Positions 26,872 to 35,521 of a stretch of 64,000 bases of DNA are shown here, piece after piece. The stretch comes from Nonomuraea pusilla (lineage in GTDB: Bacteria; Actinomycetota; Actinomycetes; Streptosporangiales; Streptosporangiaceae): positions 62,001 through 126,000 of the forward strand of contig NZ_FOBF01000025.1 of NCBI RefSeq assembly GCF_900109355.1. The letters are read 5' to 3'. Position 1 is the stretch's first letter; the number at the start of each line of letters is the position of its first letter. Made by a program: the position numbers and the translations under genes. Under the pieces are notes generated by a model. That model was given only the letters and a program-made list of their open reading frames with translations, ran no database searches and was not told the DNA's origin.

Positions 26872-26955
26872 GGGAGCCGTTGGGAAGGGGCGGGCAGGGC
26901 GCGGCCGAAAGGAGGGAGCCGTTGGGAAGGGATGGGCAGGACGGGGCCGAAAGGA
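26872..26955. repeat. 42-bp tandem duplication between kinase and DUF418 genes
   Basis: Two head-to-tail units (26872-26913 and 26914-26955), starting GGGAGCCGTTGGGAAGGG, differ at only about four positions. The repeat lies in the divergent intergenic region, upstream of both chosen starts. Confidence 0.9.
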
Positions 26956-27026
26956 GGGGTGTGGGCGGGGGAACCGTGCTTTCGGCCTGTGTTCCAGGCC
27001 CGGCCCGGTCCGGAGGATGGGGTCCC

Positions 27027-28160
27027 ATGCCTACAGAACATCCCCGGCACGGCGCCGCGTCGGCCCGCCCCGCTGCCCCCCGTCCCCCAGGTCACATCCC
27101 CTCGCCGGCGCCGCCAGTCCCCGGCGGCGGGGCCGCCACCCCCTCCGGCAGGCCGAGGATCGCCGCCCTTGACGTGCTGCGCGGGTTCGCGTTGTGCGGC
27201 ATCCTGCTGGCCAACGTCCAGCCGATCGCCAACGCGGGCGCGGTCGTCGTGCGCGGCGTGCCCGGCCCGGTCGGGGAGGGGGCCCGGGACGCCCACGGCT
27301 GGCTGCACCTGTTCGTCGACCAGCGGTTCTTCCCGGTCTTCTCCCTGCTGTTCGGCGTCGGCTTCTCGCTGCTGCTGCGTTCGGCGGCCGAGCGGGTCCC
27401 GCGTCCGCGGCTGATCCTGCTGCGCCGCCTGCTGGTGCTGCTCGGGATGGGCCTGGCGCACCTGCTGCTGCTCTGGCAGGGCGACATCCTCACCGTGTAC
27501 GCCGCCGTCGGCCTGGCGGTGCTGCTGCCCTCGACGTGGCTGCCGCGCGGGGCGGTGGCGGTGCTGGCCGCCGTGCTCGTCGTGGGGTCGGTGGCGTTCC
27601 TGGGCGGCACCTACTCGCTGGTGCCCGGCCTGTTCCTGCTGGGTTCGGCGCTGACCAGGTACGGCGTCACCGACAGGATGGGCGCCTCGGCGAAGGCGCC
27701 GGCGCTGATGGCGGTGGCGTTCGCCGTCGCGGCGGTCCCGGCCGTGGTGTGGCAGGCGTGGCTGGAGGACTCGGGCGCGGAGGGGCCGTTCTCCGTCGCG
27801 GCGTTCCCGCTGGCGGGGCTGCTGCTGGCCGGCGCGTACGTGTGCGGGTTGCTGGCCCTGACGGCCACCCCGGTGGGCCCGGCGCTGGAGGTGGTGTTCG
27901 CGCCGCTCGGCCGCATGGCGCTGACGAACTATCTCACGGCGACCGTGCTCGTCCTGGCGCTGAGGGGTCTCCCGTCGGGGGCGCCGCACACGTGGCCGCT
28001 GTCGACGGTGCTGCTGATCGCGGGTTCGATCCTGGCCGTGCAGTGGGCGTGGTCGGCCCTGTGGCTGCGCCGGTTCAGGTACGGGCCGCTGGAGTGGTTG
28101 TGGCGCTGGGCCACCTGGGGCCGCCGCCCGCGGTCGCGCCGCGCGGAGACCACCGGCTGA
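27027..28160 (+). CDS. DUF418-type multi-pass membrane protein
   Basis: A ~377-residue protein starting MPTEHPRHG after a GGAGG site. After a Pro/Ala-rich cytoplasmic N-terminus it reads RIAALDVLRGFALCGILLANVQP, the hallmark opening of the DUF418 / acyltransferase-3-like membrane family, then FVDQRFFPVFSLLFGVGFSLLL and about nine to ten transmembrane segments. The C-terminus ends LWLRRFRYGPLEWLWRWATW, the conserved DUF418 tail (GP-E-WLWR). The biochemical role is unknown; some relatives are proposed to modify cell-surface molecules. It diverges from the kinase/regulator pair. Confidence 0.9.
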   Translation: MPTEHPRHGAASARPAAPRPPGHIPSPAPPVPGGGAATPSGRPRIAALDVLRGFALCGILLANVQPIANAGAVVVRGVPGPVGEGARDAHGWLHLFVDQRFFPVFSLLFGVGFSLLLRSAAERVPRPRLILLRRLLVLLGMGLAHLLLLWQGDILTVYAAVGLAVLLPSTWLPRGAVAVLAAVLVVGSVAFLGGTYSLVPGLFLLGSALTRYGVTDRMGASAKAPALMAVAFAVAAVPAVVWQAWLEDSGAEGPFSVAAFPLAGLLLAGAYVCGLLALTATPVGPALEVVFAPLGRMALTNYLTATVLVLALRGLPSGAPHTWPLSTVLLIAGSILAVQWAWSALWLRRFRYGPLEWLWRWATWGRRPRSRRAETTG

Positions 28161-28179
28161 GCCGGACGAAGAAGGGTGG

Positions 28180-28236
28180 TTGCTTCGCGGACGGGAGAGG
28201 GCTAAGCTCGGTTTCTTGCAAACCGCGAGCCTTAGC
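28180..28236 (+). promoter_or_regulatory. Promoter with overlapping dyad upstream of the HelD-like gene
   Basis: TTGCTT (28180-28185) and TAAGCT (28203-28208) are 17 bp apart, a good principal-sigma promoter. A dyad covers the -10 and start region: GCTAAG (28201-28206) with CTTAGC (28231-28236), and GGTTT (28210-28214) with AAACC (28220-28224). Rifamycin-associated elements in other actinobacteria lie in comparable positions before helR-type genes. I have not matched this dyad to that consensus. Confidence 0.55.
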
Positions 28237-28269
28237 TTCACAGCACTCCCGATAGGAGTATACCACGGA

Positions 28270-30570
28270 ATGGCGAATGGTCAAGATGCTCGCTCCGCGG
28301 CCCTTGACGCCGAGCAGCGGGTCGTGTCCATGCTCTACACCAGGCTCGACGCGGCGCGCGAGCAGGCCAGGGCGGCGCTGCGCGAGGCCCACGGCAGGGG
28401 AGGAGGGCTCGGCCCCGGCCAGGCCATGGTCGAGCGCGAGGTGACCGCCGCCGAACAGGCCCGCAGGCTCGCCCAGCTCGAAGCGGTCGAGCGCGGCCTG
28501 TGCTTCGGCCGCGTCGACGACACGCGGGGCGGCACCGTCTACGTCGGCAGGATCGGGCTGCGTGACGAGGAGCACGAGTCCGTCCTGATCGACTGGCGGG
28601 CCCCGGCGGCGCGCCCCTTCTACGTGGCCACCGCCACCGACCCCGGCGGGCTGGTGCGCCGCAGGCACCTGCACCTGAAGGAGCGCACCGTGGCCGCCAT
28701 CGACGACGAGGTCTTCGACCTGGAGGGGATGGCCGACGGCGACCGGCGCACCCTCGTCGGCGAGGCGGCGCTGCTGGCGGCGCTGCGCCGGGGACGCACC
28801 GGCCGGATGGGCGACGTCGTCGCCACCATCCAGACCGAGCAGGACCGCGTCATCCGCTCCTCCCTCCAAGGTGCGCTGGTGGTGCAGGGCGGCCCCGGCA
28901 CGGGCAAGACGGTCGCCGCGCTGCACCGTGCCGCGTACCTCCTCTACACCCACCGCGACACCCTGGAGCGGCGCGGCGTGCTGGTGGTCGGCCCGAACCC
29001 CATGTTCCTGCGCTACATCAGCCAGGTGCTGCCCGCGCTGGGGGAGACCCAGGTCGTGATGTCCACGCTGGGGGAGCTGTTCCCCGGCGTGCGGGCCGCC
29101 GCGGCCGACCCGCCCGCGGTCGCCGTCGTCAAGGGCGACCCGCGCATGGCCGACGTGGTGGCCGCGGCCGTGGCGGAGCGGCAGCGGGTGCCGAGGGGCG
29201 ACCTGGAGATCGAGCTGGACGGTCTCACGCTGAGCGTGCCGCGCGCGGTCTGCGTCCGGCTGCGTGACCGGGCGCGCGCGGTGCGCCTGCCGCACAACAT
29301 GGCCCGCAAGCTGTACGTCACCGAGATGTTGAAGGAGCTGGCGCTGGCCGAGGCCCGCGCGCTGGAGCGGTCGCTGCGCATCGAGGACCTCGACGTGGAC
29401 GACCCCGAGCTGACCGAGCCGCTGGACCTCGCCGGCGACCTCGACGAGGTGGACGTCGAGCTGGCCGCCGCCCGGCTGTGGGGCGAGCCGCCGGTGCGCG
29501 CCGCCCTCGACGCGCTGTGGCCAGAGCTGACGCCGTGCGGGCTGGTCGGCGACCTGCTGTCCGCGTCGGACACCCTGTGGTCGGTCTGCCCGTCCGGCCT
29601 GGACTGGGAGGTGCTCGTACGTCCCGAGGGCTCGCCCTGGACGGTCGGCGACGTGCCGCTGCTGGACGAGGCGGCCGAACTGCTCGGCGAGGACGACTCG
29701 GCGCGGCGCGTGGCCGCCAGGCGGGCCGAGTCGGAGTGGGCGGAGCAGGAGCTGTTCGCCCGCGAGGTGCTGGAGACCACCGGGCTGCTGGAGGAGGGCG
29801 TCTTCGGGCGCGCCGACGTGCTGGCCGAGCGCAACGCCGGCGACGGGCAGGGCCTCACCACGGCCGACCGCGCCGTCCGGGACCGGACCTGGGCGTACGG
29901 GCACGTCATCGTGGACGAGGCCCAGGAGCTGTCGCCGATGGCCTGGCGGATGGTCATGCGCCGCGTGCCGGCCAAGTCGCTCACCGTCGTGGGCGACGTC
30001 GCCCAGACCGGGTCGGCGGCGGGGGCGCGTGACTGGGGCGAGATGCTCGACCCGTACCTGAAGGGGCGCTGGCGGGTGGAGCGGCTGCTCGTCAACTACC
30101 GCACCCCGGTGGAGATCATGCGGGTGGCGGCGGACGTGCTGCGGTCCTTCGCGCCCGGCCAGGAGCCGCCGGAGTCGGTGCGCGAGGGCGGCACGCCGCC
30201 GCGGGCGGTGCGGGTGCCGCCCGGCGCGCTGCCCGGAGCCCTGCCCGCCCTGGCCGCCGCCGAGCTGGCGGAGATCGGGGAGGGCCGGGTGGGCGTCGTG
30301 ACGTCCGACCGGCTCAGGCCGCAGGCGGGCCGGCTGTTCCCGGACGCCGACCTCGACTCGCCGATCGCGGTGCTGGACGTCACGCAGGCCAAGGGGCTGG
30401 AGTTCGACGCCGTCGTCGTGGCCGACCCGGCGGGCATCCTGGGGCAGTCGCCGATGGGCGCCCAGGACCTGTACGTCGCGCTGACCCGGGCGACCAGGCG
30501 GCTGACCGTCGTGCACGACGGGGACCTGCCCGAGGTCCTGTCCGGCCTGGCCGCCGGATCGACGACGTGA
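28270..30570 (+). CDS. HelD/HelR-like RNA polymerase-associated ATPase (UvrD/Rep superfamily)
   Basis: A 766-residue protein starting MANGQDARSAALDAEQRVV. The N-terminal ~110 residues are predicted coiled coil (the secondary-channel arm in HelD), then a 1A domain with Walker A GGPGTGKT (residues ~206-213), Walker B VIVDEAQELSP (near 546) and a C-terminal helicase block GLEFDAVVVADP...LYVALTRATRRL. Unlike UvrD it lacks clear DNA-handling motifs, as in HelD. HelD recycles stalled RNA polymerase; the HelR subgroup evicts rifamycins and gives resistance. Which subgroup this belongs to is not decided by motif inspection. The upstream dyad favours an inducible HelR-like role. Confidence 0.88.
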   Translation: MANGQDARSAALDAEQRVVSMLYTRLDAAREQARAALREAHGRGGGLGPGQAMVEREVTAAEQARRLAQLEAVERGLCFGRVDDTRGGTVYVGRIGLRDEEHESVLIDWRAPAARPFYVATATDPGGLVRRRHLHLKERTVAAIDDEVFDLEGMADGDRRTLVGEAALLAALRRGRTGRMGDVVATIQTEQDRVIRSSLQGALVVQGGPGTGKTVAALHRAAYLLYTHRDTLERRGVLVVGPNPMFLRYISQVLPALGETQVVMSTLGELFPGVRAAAADPPAVAVVKGDPRMADVVAAAVAERQRVPRGDLEIELDGLTLSVPRAVCVRLRDRARAVRLPHNMARKLYVTEMLKELALAEARALERSLRIEDLDVDDPELTEPLDLAGDLDEVDVELAAARLWGEPPVRAALDALWPELTPCGLVGDLLSASDTLWSVCPSGLDWEVLVRPEGSPWTVGDVPLLDEAAELLGEDDSARRVAARRAESEWAEQELFAREVLETTGLLEEGVFGRADVLAERNAGDGQGLTTADRAVRDRTWAYGHVIVDEAQELSPMAWRMVMRRVPAKSLTVVGDVAQTGSAAGARDWGEMLDPYLKGRWRVERLLVNYRTPVEIMRVAADVLRSFAPGQEPPESVREGGTPPRAVRVPPGALPGALPALAAAELAEIGEGRVGVVTSDRLRPQAGRLFPDADLDSPIAVLDVTQAKGLEFDAVVVADPAGILGQSPMGAQDLYVALTRATRRLTVVHDGDLPEVLSGLAAGSTT

Positions 30571-30582
30571 GGGCGCCGGGGG

Positions 30583-31164
30583 CTACGGCTTCACGTAGGT
30601 GACCTTCACGTTCAGGTACGCCCAGCCGCCCCGGTCGCGGGCGCGGATCGCGAGCAGGTTGCAGCACTCCAGGGCGCTCGCGGGGACGACGACGTCGATG
30701 GCGCCCGCCTTGCAGTTGCCGCTCGCGACCGTCTGCAGCAGGGTGCCGTTCATGTAGACCTGGGCGTCGTTGTCGACGGTGCCCTGGATGCGTACCTCCT
30801 GGGCGTCGCGCGGCAGGTGGATCCAGTGGCGCGCGAGGAGCTCGGTGTTCACCGCCCACCCGGTCTTGACCGTGGCGGGCCGGTTCCAGGGGCACTGGCC
30901 CGAGGGCGAGCCGAACCCGGCCTGCCCGACCGCCCAGCCGCTGTCGTCGTAGCCCCGCTCGTAGAAGCGGGGCGCGTCGCCGGAGGGCGGCACCTGCAGG
31001 TACCTCCAGCCGGTGGCGTTGTAGTCGAGCGCGGTGACCACGCTCTCGCGGGCCCCGGCCGCGACGGCGGGGGCGGGGCACAGCGTGGCGGCGGCGAGCA
31101 GCGACGCCGTCGCGAGGGCCGTGGACAGCGCCGTGGGAAGGAGGCGAGGGGGTGTCTTCGGCAT
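30583..31164 (-). CDS. Secreted protein with galactose-binding-like fold
   Basis: A 193-residue exported protein with a signal peptide (PRLLPTALSTALATASLLAAATLCPAPAVA as a whole), start ATG 31164 after AAGGAAG. The mature chain reads SVVTALDYNATGWRYLQVPP, FYERGYDDSGWAVGQAGFGS, ARHWIHLP and VDNDAQVYMNGTLLQTV. That pattern of short beta strands is typical of galactose-binding-like jelly-roll domains in secreted hydrolases and adhesins. No catalytic domain is attached. Three or more cysteines (QCPW, NCKAG, ECCN) may form disulfides. It is convergent with the HelD-like gene, 12 bp apart. Confidence 0.75.
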   Translation of the reverse strand: MPKTPPRLLPTALSTALATASLLAAATLCPAPAVAAGARESVVTALDYNATGWRYLQVPPSGDAPRFYERGYDDSGWAVGQAGFGSPSGQCPWNRPATVKTGWAVNTELLARHWIHLPRDAQEVRIQGTVDNDAQVYMNGTLLQTVASGNCKAGAIDVVVPASALECCNLLAIRARDRGGWAYLNVKVTYVKP

Positions 31165-31311
31165 GACGTTCTTCCTTGTCGTTCGCGGTCGGCGGCCCCG
31201 GGCGGAGATCGCTGGGGGCCGCAACAGAACGTAGTGATCACTATACGGAGAGTGACAGTAGCGGAAAGGTGACGTCTGCCTGCCGGGCGTCCGGCCCGGC
31301 CTGCCGGGGGA

Positions 31312-31758
31312 TCAGTGCTCGTACAGCTGCTCGGCGATCGCGCGGACGCGGTGGGTCACGTGGTCGAGGGCGCGCAGCGTCTCGGTGTCGAGGTGCGCCA
31401 TGATGCGGCGGTACTGCTCCAGGCCCGTGCTGTTGATCTGCTCGACCAGCTCGGCGCCCCGCGGGGTGAGCTCGACGCGGCGCACGCGCCGGTCGTGCGG
31501 GTCCTCGTGCCTGGTGGTCAGGCCCTGGGCCACGAGGCGGTCGACGATGCCGGTGACGGTGCCGAGGCTGACGCCGAGGGCGTGCGCGAGGTCCTGGCCG
31601 GAGGCCGAGCCGCTGCACGCCAGCAGCACCACCACCTTGAGCTGGCGCATCGTGAGGTTGGAGCTGAACAGGGCCGACTGCTGCCGTGCCAGCAGGCGGC
31701 CCAGGTCGCGCTGGGTCTCGGTGATCCGGGTGATCAGGTCTTCGCGTTCGTCGTTCAC
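31312..31758 (-). CDS. MarR-family transcriptional regulator
   Basis: A 148-residue regulator from a GTG at 31758, which has a GAGG site 5 nt upstream; an in-frame ATG at 31800 lacks one. The winged helix is clear: LTMRQLKVVVLLACSGSASG, QDLAHALGVSLGTVTGIVDRL, and the wing DPHDRRVRRVELTPRG. MarR proteins repress a neighbouring gene until a ligand binds. The divergent partner is an RND-family efflux pump 107 bp away, a classic MarR-pump arrangement, so drug-responsive repression is likely. Confidence 0.92.
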   Translation of the reverse strand: MNDEREDLITRITETQRDLGRLLARQQSALFSSNLTMRQLKVVVLLACSGSASGQDLAHALGVSLGTVTGIVDRLVAQGLTTRHEDPHDRRVRRVELTPRGAELVEQINSTGLEQYRRIMAHLDTETLRALDHVTHRVRAIAEQLYEH

Positions 31759-31813
31759 GCCCACCTCTTCGCTTCCTGAGAAGGTTATCAGGAACGTCAT
31801 GTGACGCTAAATA

Positions 31814-31828
31814 TTCGTACAAAGCGAA
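31814..31828. promoter_or_regulatory. Candidate MarR operator upstream of the RND pump
   Basis: TTCGTACAAAGCGAA carries 4-bp inverted arms (TTCG/CGAA) around 7 bp, in an AT-richer stretch between the divergent MarR and RND genes. TAGTCT at 31833-31838 could be the pump's -10 box. The half-sites are short, so this is tentative. Confidence 0.4.
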
Positions 31829-31865
31829 GTGTTAGTCTGGGGCGAAATCTTGGAGGGGAAGCCCT

Positions 31866-34800
31866 ATGACCGCTCTCGCGCGGTTGAGCCTGGTCAACCG
31901 CACTCTTGTCATCTTGATCGCGGTCGTGCTCAGCGCCTTCGGCGCGTTCACGATCCCGCAGCTGAAACAGCAGTTGTTCCCGTCGCTGGCGTTTCCCGGC
32001 GCCTTCGTGGTGGCGCCGTACATGGGCGCCTCGCCGGAGATCGTGGAGGACCAGGTCACCCAGCCGATCGAGGACTCCCTGAAGGGTATCGCCGGCCTGG
32101 AGCAGATGACCTCCACGTCGCGTGAGGGCCTCGCGCAGGTCCAGGTGGCCTTCGAGTACGGCACCGACATCGAGTCCGCGGTGAACAAGATGAGCCAGGC
32201 CCTCACCGGCCTGAACCTGCCCGACGGCGTCGACCCGCAGGTCGTCGCGGGCAACACCGACGACATCCCGGTGATGGTGCTGGCCGTCGGCGACGGCGGC
32301 GACGAGCGGGCCATGGCCGACAAGCTGCGCCGCATCGCCGTACCCGACCTGCAGGGAGTCGAGGGCGTACGCGAGGTGACCGTCACCGGCACCCGCGACG
32401 AGGTCGTCACGATCAAGCCGGACGTCGCCAAGATGGCGCTCGCCGGCGTGTCGGCGGCGCAGATCCCCGAGGCGCTGAGGGCCAACGGCACCCCCATCCC
32501 CGCCGGCACGCTCACCTCCGACGGCAAGGCGCTGACCGTCCAGGTCGGCAGCAGGATCGACACGATCGAGAAGCTGAAGGACCTCTACCTCACCCCGGCG
32601 CAGCCGCAGGCCGCCCCGCAGCAGGCGCAGGGCCGCCCCCAGACCGGCCAGCCGGGCCGCCCCGCCCAGGCCGGGCAGCCCGGCGCCCAGGCGCAGCAGC
32701 CCGCCGCGGCCAAGCCGCGCAAGCCCGTCAAACTGGGCGACGTCGCCACGATCAGCCGCGGCCTCGCCGACGCCTCCGTCATCACCCGCACCGACGGCAA
32801 GGCCAGCCTGGGCCTGTCCATCACCATGACGCCCGACGGCAACGCCGTGGCCATCTCCCACGCCGTGCGCGACAAGCTGCCCGACCTGACCAAGGAACTC
32901 GGCGACTCCACCGACACGCGGGTGTCCGTCGTCTTCGACCAGGCGCCGTACGTGGAGCAGTCCATCGAGAACCTCACCACCGAGGGCCTGCTGGGCCTGG
33001 CGTTCGCGGTGCTGGTCATCCTCGTCTTCCTGCTGTCGGTGCGCTCGACCATCGTCACCGCGGTGTCGATCCCGCTGTCGGTCGTGATCGCGCTCATCGC
33101 GCTGTGGGCGGGCGACTACTCACTCAACATGCTCACCCTGGGCGCGCTCACGATCGCCGTCGGCCGCGTCGTCGACGACTCGATCGTGGTGCTGGAGAAC
33201 ATCAAGCGCCACCTCGGCTACGGCGAGGCCAAGCTCACCGCCATCCTGTCGGCCGTGCGCGAGGTGTCCGGCGCGGTCACCGCCTCCACCCTGACCACCG
33301 TCGCCGTGTTCGCGCCGATCGCCGTCGTCGGCGGCATGGTCGGCGAGCTGTTCCGCCCCTTCGCCGTCACCGTGGCCGTGGCGCTGCTCGCCTCCCTGGT
33401 CGTGTCGCTGACCGTCATCCCGGTGCTGGCGTACTGGTTCCTCAAGGCGCCCGACCTGACGCCCGAGCAGGCCAGGGCGCAGCGCGAGGAGGCCGAGGCC
33501 AAGGAGCTGCGCAGCCCCCTGCAGCGCGCCTACCTGCCGGTGCTGCGCTTCGCCACCAGGTACAAGCTGGTGACCGTGCTCATCGGCGTGGCCGTGTTCG
33601 TCGCCACCATGGGCCTGGCCGGCGGGCTGCGGACCAACTTCCTCGACTCCTCCGGCCAGAACACCATCTCCGTCACCCAGCGGATGCCCGTCGGCACGGA
33701 CCTCGCCACCACCGACGCCGCCGCCAAGAAGGTCGAGCAGGTGCTCGCCGACCTCGACGGCGTCGAGTCGTACCAGGTGAACGTGGGCGGCGGCAACGCC
33801 ATGCGCGGCGGCGTCGGCGGCACGGCCGACCGGGCCTCCTACTCCATCACCGTCGCCGACGACGCCGACTCGGCCAAGGTCGAGCAGGCGCTGCGCGACA
33901 AGGTCGCGGCCCTGTCCGGCGTCGGCGAGGTCAAGGTGGGCGGCGCCGGGGGAGGCGGGTTCTCCTCCGACACCATCGACGTGATCGTGCGCGCCCCCGA
34001 CGTCAAGGCGCTCCGCGCCGCCGCCGACCAGATCAAGGCCGCGATGGGCCAGGTGTCCGGGCTGCGCGACGTGTCGTCCAACCTGGAGGACAGCGCCCCC
34101 CGCGTCGAGGTCGTCGTCGACCGCGAGAAGGCCGCGGAGAAGGGCCTGACGGAGACGCAGATCGGGCAGGCCGTGGCGCAGGCGTTCCGCGGCGCGCCGC
34201 TCGGCCAGCTCACCCTGGACGGACGCGTCGGCGACCTCGTGCTGCGCGGCTCCGACGCGCCCGAGGACGTCAAGGCCATCGAGAAGCTCCAGCTGCCCAC
34301 CGCCGCCGGGCTGGTGCGGCTGTCGTCCGTGGCCGACGTCAAGCAGGTCGCGGGACCGAGCCAGGTGACCCGCGTCGACGGCGACCGCTCCGCCACCGTC
34401 TCCGGCAAGGCGGAGAGCGGCGACCTCGGCACCGTCACGCAGGCGCTGCGCGACAAGCTGAAGGGCGTCACCCTCGCCTCCGGCGCGAGCTTCGAGGTGG
34501 GCGGCGCGTCCGCCGACCAGGAGCAGGCGTTCTCCGACCTCGGCATGGCGATGCTCGTGGCGATCGCGATCGTGTTCCTCATCATGGTGGCGACGTTCCG
34601 CAGCTTCGTCCAGCCCGTCATCCTGCTGGTGTCCATCCCGTTCGCGGCGACCGGCGCGATCGGCCTGCTGGTGGCGACCGACACCGCCCTGGGCGTGCCC
34701 GCGCTCATCGGCATGCTGATGCTGATCGGCATCGTCGTCACCAACGCCATCGTGCTGATCGACCTCATCAACCAGTACCGCGAGCAGGGGATGGGCGTCG

Positions 34801-35114
34801 TCGAGGCGGTCATCGAAGGCGGCAGGCGGCGGCTGCGCCCCATCCTCATGACGGCCGTGGCGACCATCTGCGCGCTGACGCCGATGGCGCTGGGCGTGAC
34901 CGGCTCGGGCGGCTTCATCGCCCAGCCGCTGGCCATCGTCGTGATCGGCGGCCTGATCTCGTCCACGCTGCTGACCCTGGTGCTCGTGCCGACCCTCGTG
35001 GTGGCCACGACCAGGAAGCGCGACCGCGGGCCGAAGGCCCCCCGGTCCGGCGGGCCGGCGCCCGAGAGCGCGGGCGAGGCGGCGAAGGAGAAGCTGGCGG
35101 GCCAACCGGCCTGA
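31866..35114 (+). CDS. RND-family efflux transporter (AcrB/SwrC-like)
   Basis: A 1082-residue membrane pump with the RND layout: first helix near residue 10, large extracytoplasmic loop, six helices from ~370, second loop, six helices from ~890. Typical motifs include FPSLAFPGAFVVAPYMGASPE, the proton-relay Asp pair in GRVVDDSIVVLENI on TM4, and ATFRSFVQPVILLVSIPFAATGA. A Pro/Gln/Ala-rich insert (about residues 245-280) lies in the first loop. Gram-positive relatives such as SwrC export surfactants and drugs without a TolC partner. GGAGGGGA precedes the ATG. The divergent MarR is the likely repressor, and a strong terminator follows. Confidence 0.93.
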   Translation: MTALARLSLVNRTLVILIAVVLSAFGAFTIPQLKQQLFPSLAFPGAFVVAPYMGASPEIVEDQVTQPIEDSLKGIAGLEQMTSTSREGLAQVQVAFEYGTDIESAVNKMSQALTGLNLPDGVDPQVVAGNTDDIPVMVLAVGDGGDERAMADKLRRIAVPDLQGVEGVREVTVTGTRDEVVTIKPDVAKMALAGVSAAQIPEALRANGTPIPAGTLTSDGKALTVQVGSRIDTIEKLKDLYLTPAQPQAAPQQAQGRPQTGQPGRPAQAGQPGAQAQQPAAAKPRKPVKLGDVATISRGLADASVITRTDGKASLGLSITMTPDGNAVAISHAVRDKLPDLTKELGDSTDTRVSVVFDQAPYVEQSIENLTTEGLLGLAFAVLVILVFLLSVRSTIVTAVSIPLSVVIALIALWAGDYSLNMLTLGALTIAVGRVVDDSIVVLENIKRHLGYGEAKLTAILSAVREVSGAVTASTLTTVAVFAPIAVVGGMVGELFRPFAVTVAVALLASLVVSLTVIPVLAYWFLKAPDLTPEQARAQREEAEAKELRSPLQRAYLPVLRFATRYKLVTVLIGVAVFVATMGLAGGLRTNFLDSSGQNTISVTQRMPVGTDLATTDAAAKKVEQVLADLDGVESYQVNVGGGNAMRGGVGGTADRASYSITVADDADSAKVEQALRDKVAALSGVGEVKVGGAGGGGFSSDTIDVIVRAPDVKALRAAADQIKAAMGQVSGLRDVSSNLEDSAPRVEVVVDREKAAEKGLTETQIGQAVAQAFRGAPLGQLTLDGRVGDLVLRGSDAPEDVKAIEKLQLPTAAGLVRLSSVADVKQVAGPSQVTRVDGDRSATVSGKAESGDLGTVTQALRDKLKGVTLASGASFEVGGASADQEQAFSDLGMAMLVAIAIVFLIMVATFRSFVQPVILLVSIPFAATGAIGLLVATDTALGVPALIGMLMLIGIVVTNAIVLIDLINQYREQGMGVVEAVIEGGRRRLRPILMTAVATICALTPMALGVTGSGGFIAQPLAIVVIGGLISSTLLTLVLVPTLVVATTRKRDRGPKAPRSGGPAPESAGEAAKEKLAGQPA

Positions 35115-35126
35115 CGCGTTCCAGCT

Positions 35127-35157
35127 GCCCGGCGGGGTTCCCCGGACCCCGCCGGGC
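35127..35157 (+). terminator. Hairpin terminator after the RND pump
   Basis: GCCCGGCGGGGT-TCCCCGG-ACCCCGCCGGGC: a perfect 12-bp stem with a 7-nt loop, 13 nt after the stop codon, followed by CTCTTCG. Confidence 0.85.
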
Positions 35158-35220
35158 CTCTTCGCACCGCGATCGACACGTACTGTTTCGGGTCGATCAC
35201 TCACGGCAATGATGGGGTGC

Positions 35221-35517
35221 ATGAAGAGAACCAGCGAACGTTCCATCGGCTCGGCGGCCCCCCGCATGACGGTCCTCGCCATCGGCGCGCTGCTGACCGG
35301 CTGGATGGCCGTCACCTCTCCGGCCGGCGCCGCCCACGCCGACGCGCTCGGCCACGGCGGAGGGAAGCGCGGCGGGCACGCCTGCCGCGACGGCGCCATG
35401 CGGGTGGGCGGCCAGGGGTACTGGACCTGCGCCCAGGGCAAGTGGTCCTACACCAAGTGCGGCCTCGCCTGGTCGAAGCGCGTAGGCAAGGACAAGGTCA
35501 TCTGCAGCCGCCACTGA
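35221..35517 (+). CDS. Small secreted cysteine-containing protein
   Basis: A 98-residue exported protein: signal peptide with hydrophobic core MTVLAIGALLTGWMAV, cleavage near AGAAHA. The mature ~60 residues hold four cysteines (HACRDG, WTCAQG, TKCGLA, VICSRH), enough for two disulfides, and are rich in Gly, Lys and Trp. No known domain is recognised. ATGs at 35209 and 35212 are also in frame, but 35221 is best spaced after GGGG. It is convergent with another secreted protein gene 4 bp away. Confidence 0.7.
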   Translation: MKRTSERSIGSAAPRMTVLAIGALLTGWMAVTSPAGAAHADALGHGGGKRGGHACRDGAMRVGGQGYWTCAQGKWSYTKCGLAWSKRVGKDKVICSRH

Positions 35518-35521
35518 CCCG

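Noticed and set aside
25127..27028. Extended 633-residue form of the second histidine kinase
   Set aside because: The extra N-terminus is Pro/Ser/Leu-rich, encoded partly by the 42-bp tandem duplication, and has no homologous feature. The GTG at 26716 lies just before the membrane domain.
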